DNA of 64,000 nt from Pseudomonas viciae (GTDB lineage Bacteria; Pseudomonadota; Gammaproteobacteria; Pseudomonadales; Pseudomonadaceae). Below, in pieces: positions 8,730 through 17,543 of the stretch (positions within the stretch are counted from its first letter, which is position 1; every line of letters begins with the position of its first letter). A program made the position numbers and the translations under genes. The stretch is taken from assembly GCF_004786035.1 (NCBI RefSeq), contig NZ_CP035088.1, positions 2,392,001 to 2,456,000 on the forward strand, read 5' to 3'. The notes under the pieces are model-generated. The model saw only the letters and a list, made by a program, of their open reading frames with translations. It was not told where the DNA came from and made no database searches.

Positions 8730-10271
8730 ATGCAATTCGATTGGGATTACTTTTTTTCGCTGTTCACCCTGGCTGACTTCTGGGCGGCGAGCCTGACCGT
8801 CATCGAACTGAGCACCCTGGCCTGGTTTCTGGGCATGCTGCTGGGTTTCGTCCTGGCATCGGCCAAACTGTCGAGCGTGCGTTGGCTGCGCATCCCCGCA
8901 TCACTCTACATCTGGTTCTTTCGCAGCATTCCGCTGCTGGTGCTGGTGGTCTTCGTCTACAACCTGCCGCAGTTGCTGCCCGGTGCCGGGCCGGTGCTGT
9001 CGGTGCCATTTTATTCCGGTCTCTTGGCACTGGTGGTCACTGAGGCCGCCTACATGGCAGAAATTCATCGTGGTGGGCTGATTTCGATCGCCAAGGGCCA
9101 GAAGGAAGCGGGCCGTGCCCTGGGGCTCGGGCTGCTTGGCGTGCAGCGGCTGATCGTCATTCCTCAAGCGTTTCGTATCTCACTGCCGACGTTGATTAAC
9201 GAATACATCACGGTGGTCAAACTGACCTCGTTGATCTCGGTGATTTCACTGACCGAACTGCTGACTGTCGGCCAGCGTCTGTATGCCCAGAACTTTCTGG
9301 TTATGGAGACCCTGGCTGCGGTGGGCCTGTACTACGTGCTGATCGTTACAGTGTTTGGCTTCGCCTTGCAGCGTCTGGAATGTTACCTGGACCTGAACCT
9401 GCGTACACCGCAAACCCTGGAGAGCGCCCCGACACAAGTGCTGCGTGACAGTCTGGCACCTAGGGTATCGAGCAAGGTCAGCCCCCCAGCCAAAGGTGCG
9501 GCCCCGGCCCTGCACCTGCGGGACGTGCACAAACGCTACGGCGATCATCATGTGCTCAAGGGCATCGACCTGAAGGTGCAAAGCGGCCAGGTGATTTCCA
9601 TCATCGGCCCGTCCGGCTCCGGCAAGACCTCGTTGATCCGCACCATTAATGGCCTGGAACGCATCGATCAGGGTGAAATTCTGTTGTTCGGGGAGGGCTT
9701 CATTAATGCCGAGGACAAACCGGATGGCTCTCGGGTTCGTCAGGGCGTACAGCGCATCGGCATGGTGTTCCAGAACTTCAACCTGTTTCCGCACCGGACA
9801 CTGTTGGACAACATCAGCCTCGCCCCTCGTTATCATGGCGTCAGCCGCGCACTGAGCGAGCAACGGGCCTGCCAACTGCTCGACAAGGTCGGCCTGCTGG
9901 CCCACGTTCACAAATATCCGCATCAACTGTCTGGCGGCCAGCAACAACGTGTGGCGATCGCCCGGGCCATGGCCATGGACCCGGACATCCTGCTGTTTGA
10001 CGAACCGACTTCGGCGCTGGACCCGGAACTGGTCGGCGAGGTACTTACGGTGATCGCCGACCTGGCTCGCGAAGGCATGACCCTGCTGATTGTCACTCAC
10101 GAAATGGAATTTGCCCTGTCGATCTCTGACCGGGTGATTTTCATGGAAAACGGCAACGTGCAGCTGGATGCCTCGCCACAGGCGATCCGCGAAGGGCATG
10201 GCGCCCAACGGGTGCGACGGTTTATCGGGTTGGAAGAATCAGAGGAGGAGCGTTGTCTGTTGATGGGCTGA
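8730..10271 (+). CDS. Fused ABC permease-ATPase for amino-acid type substrates
   Basis: A 513-residue fusion. Residues 1-225 are a HisM/GlnP-like permease with hydrophobic helices and the EAA loop (EAGRALGLGLLGVQRLIVIPQA). Residues 260-505 are the ATPase with Walker A (GPSGSGKTS, K299), signature LSGGQQQR from 400 and Walker B FDEPTSALD with D424-E425. A proline/alanine-rich linker joins them. These parts are normally separate genes; the fusion forces 1:1 assembly. ATG 8730 has GAGG 5 bases upstream, better than the TTG at 8715. It works with the binding protein at 7883. Confidence 0.9.
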   Translation: MQFDWDYFFSLFTLADFWAASLTVIELSTLAWFLGMLLGFVLASAKLSSVRWLRIPASLYIWFFRSIPLLVLVVFVYNLPQLLPGAGPVLSVPFYSGLLALVVTEAAYMAEIHRGGLISIAKGQKEAGRALGLGLLGVQRLIVIPQAFRISLPTLINEYITVVKLTSLISVISLTELLTVGQRLYAQNFLVMETLAAVGLYYVLIVTVFGFALQRLECYLDLNLRTPQTLESAPTQVLRDSLAPRVSSKVSPPAKGAAPALHLRDVHKRYGDHHVLKGIDLKVQSGQVISIIGPSGSGKTSLIRTINGLERIDQGEILLFGEGFINAEDKPDGSRVRQGVQRIGMVFQNFNLFPHRTLLDNISLAPRYHGVSRALSEQRACQLLDKVGLLAHVHKYPHQLSGGQQQRVAIARAMAMDPDILLFDEPTSALDPELVGEVLTVIADLAREGMTLLIVTHEMEFALSISDRVIFMENGNVQLDASPQAIREGHGAQRVRRFIGLEESEEERCLLMG

Positions 10272-10540
10272 GTTGAGCGCGTTTGGTCGCACGATCCGCT
10301 TTATCGTGGGCACATCGCTCTCGGGCCAAGGCGTGCCCGCGCGATCGAACATTTCACCCTTGAAACCCTGGCAAAACAGGTCGATGGACTCGCCCATTCT
10401 CTGGGCACAAGTTAGCTATGTCCGTACAGGTTTGGAGGCCGTTGCTTTCGATGGTCCTAGCCCTGAAACCGGTGTAAGCCTATTTCAGAACTAGACACTT
10501 TCAATTCAGACTGGCGTTTGGCCTCGTCCGCGGGGCAGCA

Positions 10541-11350
10541 TCACTCGGTTTTCGCCGCCATCAAAGCGTTCAATTCGCCGTATGTGTGGGCTTTCAAGGT
10601 TTGGGTGTCGAGTTGGCCGTTGTCCAAGAAACTGCGGACCAATGCTCCCATGGCGCCGTGCAGAAACTCGGCGATGCTGGAGCCCGCACTGAGTCGTCTG
10701 ACGCCCAGACGCTTCAATTCGTCGGGGGAGGGCAGTCCGTCCCGGGACAGCAGGTTGACTGGTAGTTTGGTGTCCCGGCAGATGGTGGCAATTTCGTTCG
10801 AATCGACCACGCCAGCGGCAAACAGACCATCCGCCCCGCCGCTGGCATACAGTGCGCTGCGCTTGAGGAGTTCCTCCAGGCGTTGTTCGGCAGGGAACAG
10901 GTTTTTCAGGTAGACGTCGGTCCGTACGTTGATGAACAGTTTGACGCCCGCCTGGTTCGCCACCTTTCTCGCGACGTCGATCTTGCGGACAAGCAGCTCT
11001 GGAGAGCCCAGGCCGTCTTCGATGTTGATCCCGACCGCCCCAGCGGCGATGACGGCGTCAATCACTTGGCCGACCCGCTCCAGGTCATCCGAATAGCCGC
11101 CTTCGATATCCACCGTGAGCGGTACGCTGAGCCCCCGTACCATCGACTTGACGGTGGTACTCAGCAGGTCGAGAGGCAGCTTGTTGCCATCCTGATAACC
11201 ATGCGACCAGGCCATGGCCGCGCTGCTGGTCGCTACAGCCTTGCCGCCCAAGCGTTCGACGATGCGCGCACCGCCCGCATCGGCCACATTGGCCAAGACC
11301 AGTAGTCCATTCTGATGCAGGCTGTGAAAAGCGTTATCCAGTGTGGTCAT
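10541..11350 (-). CDS. PEP mutase/isocitrate lyase superfamily enzyme
   Basis: A 269-residue TIM-barrel protein. DIEGGYSDD and GVGS-like INIEDG motifs are typical of the PEP mutase/isocitrate lyase-2 branch, which cleaves or forms C-C or P-C bonds of 2-oxo acids with Mg2+. The exact substrate (oxaloacetate, phosphonopyruvate, methylisocitrate-like) is not resolved. AGGAG lies just before the ATG at 11350. It stands alone on the minus strand; 269 bases of featureless sequence separate it from the ABC operon on the left, and about 250 from the aldo/keto reductase on the right. Confidence 0.75.
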   Translation of the reverse strand: MTTLDNAFHSLHQNGLLVLANVADAGGARIVERLGGKAVATSSAAMAWSHGYQDGNKLPLDLLSTTVKSMVRGLSVPLTVDIEGGYSDDLERVGQVIDAVIAAGAVGINIEDGLGSPELLVRKIDVARKVANQAGVKLFINVRTDVYLKNLFPAEQRLEELLKRSALYASGGADGLFAAGVVDSNEIATICRDTKLPVNLLSRDGLPSPDELKRLGVRRLSAGSSIAEFLHGAMGALVRSFLDNGQLDTQTLKAHTYGELNALMAAKTE

Positions 11351-11604
11351 GACAATTCAACTCCTTTGAACGTTATGTTTTTAATGACAAGGGCGGCGTC
11401 TTAGGCAGGGCTATCACAATGATTGAATCAGGTAAGTGGTTGCTGGCGGTATGCAATGTCTGCGCAAGGGAGTCTTGGAGGGGAGCACTGTTTTTAAGTG
11501 TAGGCGGACAGTGCCTTGGCCGAGTTGGTGTCCGAAGGGATGCTGATGCGCCGTCGCACAACCGACACCGCGCTTTCAATAGGCACTTCTAGCCGAGTAC
11601 CGCA

Positions 11605-12609
11605 CTATGCCACGATCCGATCCGCGCGCTCGGCCCAGGGGATTACCGTCCGTGCTGGCGCCGAGGGTGTCAGGGTGCTTGCTGTATCGAGGCGGCTGAT
11701 GTGCTCGGAAGAAAGCTCAAGCGACAGCGCGCCGAGGTTGTCGGTGAGCTGGGTCATTGAGCGTGGCCCGATGATCGGCACTGCCCCGTGGGTGCCTGCC
11801 CAGGCAATGGCGACCTGACCCGCACTGGCGCCGATCTCGCCCGCGATGGCAATGACGGTGTCGAGGATTTGCGTACGCTGCGCCGAATTCTCCGGCTGGA
11901 ACACCCGGCCGCCCAAACCTTCGGCACGACCTTTCTCCCCTTGGCGGTACTTGCCCGTCAGCATGCCGCCGCCCAGCGGCGACCACGTGACGATACCAAG
12001 GCCCAGCGCGTGCGATGCCGGGAACAGGTCGGCTTCGGGCTCGCGATGAACCAGGCTGTGCTCGAACTGCGCAGCCGCGATGGGAACAGTACGAGTCAGT
12101 TCGGCCAGGGTCACTGCACGGGCGAGTCGCCAGGCGGCGAAGTTCGAAAGGCCTGCATAGAGGATCTTGCCCGCGCGTGCCAAGTCCTCGAAGCCACGGA
12201 CGATTTCCTCGGCTGGCGTGAGGCCATCGGGATGATGCACCCAGTAAATGTCAATCCGATCCGTCTTGAGTCGCTTCAGGCTCGCTTCCACGGAGGCGAC
12301 CATGGCCCTGCGACTGTTGCCGGTGACCAGCCTATTGGCATTCGGCTGCGCGCCGCTGCTGTACTTCGTCGCGATGACGAAATCTTCGCGTCGTCCCTCC
12401 AGCAGGCTGCCGATCTGTTCCTCCGATTGTCCGAACTGGTAGACATCCGCTGTATCGATGAAATTGCCTCCAGCCTCGGCATAGGCGTTGAAGATTGCTT
12501 TGCTGGTATCGGGATCGGCGCCATGGCCCCAACCCGTGCCAAAGTTGCCCGTGCCGAGCGCCACCTGCGAAACCCGCAGGCCGGTTTTGCCAAAGGATGT
12601 GTATTTCAT
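11605..12609 (-). CDS. Aldo/keto reductase
   Basis: A 334-residue NADPH-dependent oxidoreductase of the AKR fold. It starts MKYTSFGKTGLRVSQVALG and has FIDTADVYQFGQSEE (catalytic Asp and Tyr), the lysine in VIATKYSS, and HHPDG with the active-site His. The C-terminal part carries the NADP-binding QVAIAW-IIGPRS stretch. ATG 12609 is supported by GGAG upstream; the frame continues further, but the extra 22 residues are not AKR-like. It lies 68 bases downstream of the thioesterase gene and may be in the same transcript. Confidence 0.88.
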   Translation of the reverse strand: MKYTSFGKTGLRVSQVALGTGNFGTGWGHGADPDTSKAIFNAYAEAGGNFIDTADVYQFGQSEEQIGSLLEGRREDFVIATKYSSGAQPNANRLVTGNSRRAMVASVEASLKRLKTDRIDIYWVHHPDGLTPAEEIVRGFEDLARAGKILYAGLSNFAAWRLARAVTLAELTRTVPIAAAQFEHSLVHREPEADLFPASHALGLGIVTWSPLGGGMLTGKYRQGEKGRAEGLGGRVFQPENSAQRTQILDTVIAIAGEIGASAGQVAIAWAGTHGAVPIIGPRSMTQLTDNLGALSLELSSEHISRLDTASTLTPSAPARTVIPWAERADRIVA

Positions 12610-12677
12610 GACTTTCTCCGTTGATCGAGGCGGAACCACGAGGTTGCTCAGTTCAGACCGCAGCGCAGAGAACAATG

Positions 12678-13238
12678 TCAGGCTTGTTCATGTGGACGCC
12701 TCGGGGAAGGTGCAGGGAAATCGAAGATCAAGCATGTCGTGGTGGCGTGCGCGTACAGCTTGCCGTCGGGGCCAACGATTCGGCCTTCGGCCGTGGCAAT
12801 CCGACTTCCTGCATGGATCAACTTTCCCTCGGCGCGTACTAGCGGCACCGCGTCGGTCAAGGCGCGGACCATGTTGACTTTCAGCTCCAGCGTAGTGAAG
12901 CCCTTGCCTGCGGGTAAGGTCGAATGCACGGCGCAACCCACCGCCGAATCGAGCAGCGTGGAAAACCAACCGCCGTGCACGGTTCCCAGCGGGTTGTAGT
13001 GCCTTCGTTGCGGTCGACCTTGAAAGACCGCTGTGCCTGGTTCCATGTGAATGGGCAGGAAATCGAGCGTATCGCCGATTGGGGCGGGCGGTAGTTGCCC
13101 GGCAAAAATTGCCTCGAACAACTCCATGCCTGTCAGGCTGGTGATCTGTTTGTGCGTTGCGGTGTGGGAGGTGTTCCAACGGGCACGAATCGCTTTTTCC
13201 TCTTCCTCCCACCGAGCAACGACCTGGTCAGCCTGCAT
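12678..13238 (-). CDS. PaaI-family hotdog thioesterase
   Basis: A 186-residue hotdog-fold acyl-CoA thioesterase. The signature GTVHGGWFSTLLDSAVGCAV gives the central helix with its catalytic Asp, followed by TTLELKVNMVRAL. The fold covers roughly residues 60-180; the N-terminus is a charged extension. Start 13238 was chosen because AAGGAG is 7 bases upstream. It is divergent from a MarR-family gene across a 62-base region with tandem operator-like repeats, so it is very likely controlled by that regulator. The acyl group is unknown. Confidence 0.85.
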   Translation of the reverse strand: MQADQVVARWEEEEKAIRARWNTSHTATHKQITSLTGMELFEAIFAGQLPPAPIGDTLDFLPIHMEPGTAVFQGRPQRRHYNPLGTVHGGWFSTLLDSAVGCAVHSTLPAGKGFTTLELKVNMVRALTDAVPLVRAEGKLIHAGSRIATAEGRIVGPDGKLYAHATTTCLIFDFPAPSPRRPHEQA

Positions 13239-13260
13239 CACGAACTCCTTCCTCATTCTC

Positions 13261-13292
13261 AATACTTGTATATGCAATACTTGTAGATACAA
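13261..13292. promoter_or_regulatory. Tandem operator-like repeats between thioesterase and marR genes
   Basis: Two head-to-tail 15-base units lie at 13261-13275 and 13276-13290, both starting AATACTTGTA and differing at three positions. The second contains TTGTA-GA-TACAA, a 5-base-arm palindrome (13281-13292). The first has the weaker TTGTATATGCAA. Size and position, inside the shared divergent promoter, suit a MarR dimer pair repressing both genes. Confidence 0.6.
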
Positions 13293-13300
13293 TCTATAAC

Positions 13301-13753
13301 ATGAAAAATATGACCAAGCCACAGGGTTGCACCAATCTGAAGATTCGCCAGCTCAATCGCATGGTGACGCGTCACTACGATCGCTATATCGCCGAGTCCG
13401 GATTAAAAAACACGCAGTACTCATTGTTGTCACACGTCGTCAGACTGGGTCCCATTCGCCCGAGCGACCTGGCTAGGCGAATGCAAATGGAGGCTTCGAC
13501 GTTGACACGGAATATGCAGCCACTGGTTGCTCAAGGCTGGTTGACGGTCGGGGCAGGTGGCGACGCGCGCAGCCGCCTTGTCCAGGTGACCGAAGCAGGA
13601 CTGGCAAAGCAAGCCGAAGGGCGGCGCGCCTGGAAAGAGGCGCAATTGGCACTTAATGAGCGACTCGGCGTGCATCGCGTTGCGGCGCTCCATGAATTGC
13701 TGGATGCATGTATCGAGTGCCTTGATGATGAGCCTGAAACTTGTACGGACTGA
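13301..13753 (+). CDS. MarR-family transcriptional regulator
   Basis: A 150-residue winged-helix regulator. It has the N-terminal dimer helix (LKIRQLNRMVTRHYD), the recognition region (RPSDLARRMQMEASTLTRNMQPL), the wing (VGAGGDARSRLVQVTEAG) and a C-terminal dimerisation helix. It has three cysteines in the last 25 residues, so redox sensing is possible but not shown. Start 13301 matches the family length. It probably represses the divergent thioesterase gene and itself through the tandem repeats at 13261-13292. Confidence 0.88.
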   Translation: MKNMTKPQGCTNLKIRQLNRMVTRHYDRYIAESGLKNTQYSLLSHVVRLGPIRPSDLARRMQMEASTLTRNMQPLVAQGWLTVGAGGDARSRLVQVTEAGLAKQAEGRRAWKEAQLALNERLGVHRVAALHELLDACIECLDDEPETCTD

Positions 13754-13880
13754 CTGGTAGACGATTGGCCGTTTCCCAAACAACGTGCGACGAAATAGGA
13801 AACGGAGCAGAGGCAGCTAGGGTGGCGACTTCATTTGCGTCTAACCATACGACCGCTGTTCAATCTCTTCGGACGTGTTT

Positions 13881-14960
13881 TCAGCTCAGTTTGGTCAGAT
13901 ACTCCGGCACTTGTTGCTCAGGTAGCACGGACAGAACTTTCAACCGCTGCAACATGCGTTGGCGGGCGCGGTGAAGGTGTTCCTTGAGGTTCAGCGCTGC
14001 TGCGTCGAATGCGCCATGCAATAGCAGCTCTAAAATCAAACGGTGCTCGGCCAGCATGGCTTCGTCGGGACCGAGACCCAACTGACTGTAGAAAATCCGA
14101 CTGATGATCCTGGGGCTCTGGCCCTGCCGGATCAATGTAGCGATCTTGCGATTGGTGATTCCGGCGAGGCAGTGGTAATGCAGGTCCTCCTCCAGTTGCT
14201 CGATCTCTGCCAGGCTGCAATGGGGATTGCTCTGTGCTTGCGCAACTCGAGCCAGCATTGCTTCAAGAGACTCCCGGCTCAACCCCGGTGCACTCTGGCG
14301 TAACGCCTCAGGCTCGAGACAGGCGCGCAGTTCGTAGTCTTCCGTGACTTCCCTGGCGGTGAGCGGGCCGGCGAGCCACTGGGAGTAGGGTTCCTTTTCC
14401 ACCAGGCCGCGATCACGCAGACGCATCAACGCCTCGCGGACTACCGCTCGGCTGACGCCGTAATGCTCGGCGGCCATTTGCTCGTCGAGTCGATAGTGTC
14501 CAAAAGCAATGCAAGTCGATAAAGCCGAGCCGATTTCATCGAATATCCGCTCGCCCAGTGGCCGAGTATCGACCAATTCTTCGCTGCTATTAAGGCCGAG
14601 CTGTTTGTGGGTGAGGGCTAGCCGCAGGGGTTCCACTTCAATCCCCTTCGGGTTGACCAAATAACCGCGGCCATCAAATCGGCTGATCAAGCCTTCGTCA
14701 TGCAACAGATTCAATGCTTTGCGCACCGGCACTCGGCTGGTCCCAAACAGGTCAGCCAAGGGGGCTTCGAGCAGCACGAGTCCCTGAGCCACCTCTGCGT
14801 TAACGATGGCGTCACGCAGGACCTGCCGGATCATGGCGTAGCGGGATGCGGTGCGGTAATCCTCGGCGGTCATCGATTTCATACGCTTCTCGAAGGGCAG
14901 GGGGGCAATTCTCGCACAAGTACGATTGTCACCGTGGGCTACGTCGCTGCGCGCGTTCAT
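13881..14960 (-). CDS. GntR/FCD regulator with two winged-helix domains
   Basis: A 359-residue regulator with an unusual layout. A first GntR-type winged helix lies around residues 35-100 (LADLFGTSRVPVRKALNLLHDEG), a second around 130-195 (MAAEHYGVSRAVVREALMRLRDRG), and then an all-helical FCD ligand domain with EDLHYH and AEHRLILE, the usual metal/carboxylate-binding positions. Ordinary FCD members have one winged helix and about 230 residues. ATG 14960 has AGGAG 7 bases upstream. It is divergent from the amidase operon, whose promoter holds ATGTACAT palindromes, so it is the likely repressor of that operon. Confidence 0.88.
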   Translation of the reverse strand: MNARSDVAHGDNRTCARIAPLPFEKRMKSMTAEDYRTASRYAMIRQVLRDAIVNAEVAQGLVLLEAPLADLFGTSRVPVRKALNLLHDEGLISRFDGRGYLVNPKGIEVEPLRLALTHKQLGLNSSEELVDTRPLGERIFDEIGSALSTCIAFGHYRLDEQMAAEHYGVSRAVVREALMRLRDRGLVEKEPYSQWLAGPLTAREVTEDYELRACLEPEALRQSAPGLSRESLEAMLARVAQAQSNPHCSLAEIEQLEEDLHYHCLAGITNRKIATLIRQGQSPRIISRIFYSQLGLGPDEAMLAEHRLILELLLHGAFDAAALNLKEHLHRARQRMLQRLKVLSVLPEQQVPEYLTKLS

Positions 14961-15171
14961 GGGGCTCCTGTTACTTTCTTGCAATAAAATGGATCTTTTT
15001 GAAAATGTCCATCATTGACGATGCTTTCTCACCTTGGGCGATAGCGCACTACGAATGGGAGTTTTTAATAGTGGCTGAAGGCGTCTAATCCGGTCGTCTG
15101 ACTGAAGCCGCGCACCTCGGCACCTACTCTGACCCGGATTAATGTTCACTCTGGCACGTTATCTGCCTTTA

Positions 15172-15200
15172 TAAAATGTACATTTTAACAATATGTACAT
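15172..15200. promoter_or_regulatory. Paired GntR-type operators upstream of the amidase operon
   Basis: A perfect 16-base palindrome TAAAATGTACATTTTA spans 15172-15187, and a second ATGTACAT core is at 15193-15200. Their centres are 17 bases apart. They lie immediately before the amidase start, where a bound repressor would block initiation. The two half-site pairs match the two DNA-binding domains of the divergent GntR protein in number; that link is inference. Confidence 0.65.
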
Positions 15201-15216
15201 TTATTGAGTGAGTCAG

Positions 15217-16593
15217 ATGTCCGACACCAATTCTCAAATCAGGCCCGTAGCCGATGCGTTAGTGATGGCTGAAGCATTTGCGTCGGGCAGGAGTGACCCG
15301 GTTCAGGCGTTGGAAAAAGTGCTGGCTAAGACGGCGGATGTCGATGATGTGTTCATCTCCCTCTGTTCGGCACGTGCCCTTCGTGAAGCACACGCATCAG
15401 CCGCACGCTGGAAGGCCGGACAGCCGGCAAGCGCGCTGGACGGCGTGCCGATCGCATGGAAAGACCTGTTTGACGTCGCAGGCAGTCCGACAACCGCAGG
15501 CGCAGCCGTGCGCCGCGACATTTCGCCAGCGCTGCTCGACGCCAATGTCGTAGGTCTACTGGCGCGAGCCGGGATGGTCAGTGTCGGGAAAACCAACCTT
15601 AGCGAATTTGCTTACTCAGGCCTCGGACTCAATCCCCATTTTGGCACGCCGCGTAATCCCGTAGGCCTCGACCAGCCACGCATTCCGGGCGGCTCGTCCT
15701 CAGGCTCAGCGGTCGCCGTCGCGGCGGGAATCGTGCCGATCGCCATGGGCACGGACACCGCTGGCTCCATCCGAATTCCAGCGGCCTTCAACGGATTGGT
15801 CGGATTTCGCAGCAGTTGCAGACGCTACAGCCGCGAAGGCGTCTTCCCGCTCGCGCATACCCTCGACAGCGTGGGGCCTCTGACACGCAGTGTGCGCGAC
15901 ACCTTATCCATCGACGACATCCTGCTTGGGCGCGCCAAACCGACATCGCTCGTCCCCCGAGATTTGTCCGGGCAGCGATTTTGGCTTGATCAGGCGGTCA
16001 TTGAGGATGAGCGCATAGAGCCTGCGGTGCGCGACAACCTGCTGCGATGCGTGAGCGTGTTGAAAAATCACGGTGCGCTGATTGACCTGCGACCCTCGCC
16101 AGCCTTTCAGGCGGCACTTGGGCTCATTGAGCAACAAGGCTGGCTCGGTGCTCCTGAGGCTTTTGCCCTGCATCAGTCTCTGCTGGACAGTGATGCCGCC
16201 GCACGACTCGACCCCCGTGTTCGGCGCCGTCTGGAAGCGGCACGTGCATTCCCCGCCAGCCAGTTGGTCAACCTCTACGGCGCACGCAAACGCCTGCAGC
16301 AACAAATCACCGATGAGCTTGATGGCGCGTTTTTGATTACCCCAAGCGTGGCCCATGTGGCGCCGCCGTTGGCGCCACTGGAAGCCGATGACGAGCTGTT
16401 CACGCAGACCAACCTCGCTACGTTGCGCCTGACGATGCCCGGCAGTTTGCTGGATATGCCGGGTGTGTCATTGCCCAGCGGCTGCGATGCGCTCGGTTTG
16501 CCCACCGGCATGTTGATAAGCGCGCCGCCGGGCGAAGACTCGCGATTGTTGCGAGCTGCGCTGGCGGTTGAAGCCGCGTTGCGCCACCACTGA
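15217..16593 (+). CDS. Amidase-signature family amidohydrolase
   Basis: A 458-residue amidase-signature enzyme. The Ser-cisSer-Lys triad is visible: K82 in AWKDLF, the serine loop GGSSSGSA (158-165) and nucleophile S184 in GTDTAGSIRIPA. It hydrolyses a carboxamide to acid and ammonia. It is the first gene of an eight-gene operon, next to an imidase-like enzyme, which suggests a half-amidase role on monoamidated dicarboxylates (inference). GTG 15208 is an alternative start; neither start has a strong Shine-Dalgarno sequence. Its promoter carries the GntR-type palindromes. Confidence 0.88.
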   Translation: MSDTNSQIRPVADALVMAEAFASGRSDPVQALEKVLAKTADVDDVFISLCSARALREAHASAARWKAGQPASALDGVPIAWKDLFDVAGSPTTAGAAVRRDISPALLDANVVGLLARAGMVSVGKTNLSEFAYSGLGLNPHFGTPRNPVGLDQPRIPGGSSSGSAVAVAAGIVPIAMGTDTAGSIRIPAAFNGLVGFRSSCRRYSREGVFPLAHTLDSVGPLTRSVRDTLSIDDILLGRAKPTSLVPRDLSGQRFWLDQAVIEDERIEPAVRDNLLRCVSVLKNHGALIDLRPSPAFQAALGLIEQQGWLGAPEAFALHQSLLDSDAAARLDPRVRRRLEAARAFPASQLVNLYGARKRLQQQITDELDGAFLITPSVAHVAPPLAPLEADDELFTQTNLATLRLTMPGSLLDMPGVSLPSGCDALGLPTGMLISAPPGEDSRLLRAALAVEAALRHH

Positions 16594-16634
16594 AACACCC
16601 CCGATTGATCTGATAAATCCGCAGGAGAGAGATG

Positions 16635-17513
16635 ATGGCTAAAGACATTCTGTGCGCCTTCGGCGTCGACGTAGACGCCGTGGCAGGCTGGCTCGGCTCA
16701 TATGGTGGCGAGGATTCGCCTGACGATATTTCCCGTGGCCTGTTCGCCGGTGAAATCGGCGCGCCGCGCCTGCTCAAACTGTTCGAGCGCTACGGCCTGC
16801 GCACCACCTGGTTTATCCCCGGCCACTCGATGGAAACTTTTCCTGAGCAGATGAAGGCCGTGGCCGACGCCGGCCACGAAATCGGCGTGCATGGCTACAG
16901 CCATGAAAATCCGATTGCGATGACCGCCGAACAGGAAGAGATCGTCCTGGATAAATCCATCGAGCTGATCACCCAGGTCACTGGCAAACGCCCCACCGGC
17001 TATGTTGCGCCGTGGTGGGAATTCAGCAAGGTCACCAACGAATTGCTGCTGAAAAAAGGCATCAAGTACGACCACAGCCTGATGCACAACGACTTCCACC
17101 CTTACTACGTACGCAAGGGCGATAGCTGGACCAAGATCGACTACAGCCAGCACCCCGATACCTGGATGAAACCCCTGGTACGCGGCGAAGAAACCGACTT
17201 GGTAGAGATCCCGGCCAACTGGTACCTCGACGACCTGCCGCCGATGATGTTTATCAAGAAAGCTCCCAACAGCCACGGCTTCGTCAACCCGCGTCACCTG
17301 GAAGAAATGTGGCGCGACCAGTTCGACTGGGTTTACCGCGAACACGAACACGCGGTGTTCACCATGACCATCCACCCCGACGTGTCCGGCCGCCCACAAG
17401 TGCTGCTGATGCTTGAGCGTCTGATCGAACACATCCAGAGCCATGCCGGCGTGCGCTTCGTCACCTTTGACGAAATCGCCGACGACTTTATCCGCCGCCA
17501 ACCCCGTACCTGA
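16635..17513 (+). CDS. Polysaccharide-deacetylase-fold amidohydrolase, imidase/allantoinase-like
   Basis: A 292-residue NodB-fold metal-dependent hydrolase. An early Asp pair (D12, D14 in GVDVDA) and H86-xxx-H90 (HGYSH) form the metal site, and VAPWW takes the place of the usual R-x-P motif. Length and features fit the branch with cyclic-imide hydrolases (imidase) and PuuE allantoinases rather than secreted sugar deacetylases, and there is no signal peptide. In an operon with an amidase, imide ring opening followed by half-amide hydrolysis is the simplest reading. Start 16635 is 7 bases from GGAG; ATG 16632 is also possible. Confidence 0.8.
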   Translation: MAKDILCAFGVDVDAVAGWLGSYGGEDSPDDISRGLFAGEIGAPRLLKLFERYGLRTTWFIPGHSMETFPEQMKAVADAGHEIGVHGYSHENPIAMTAEQEEIVLDKSIELITQVTGKRPTGYVAPWWEFSKVTNELLLKKGIKYDHSLMHNDFHPYYVRKGDSWTKIDYSQHPDTWMKPLVRGEETDLVEIPANWYLDDLPPMMFIKKAPNSHGFVNPRHLEEMWRDQFDWVYREHEHAVFTMTIHPDVSGRPQVLLMLERLIEHIQSHAGVRFVTFDEIADDFIRRQPRT

Positions 17514-17543
17514 CCCTTTGCTCACACCCTCGAGGCGCGATTT

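Noticed and set aside
10272..10540. Gap between the ABC operon and the isocitrate lyase-family gene
   Set aside because: Checked for small genes, RNA and terminators; nothing supportable was seen.
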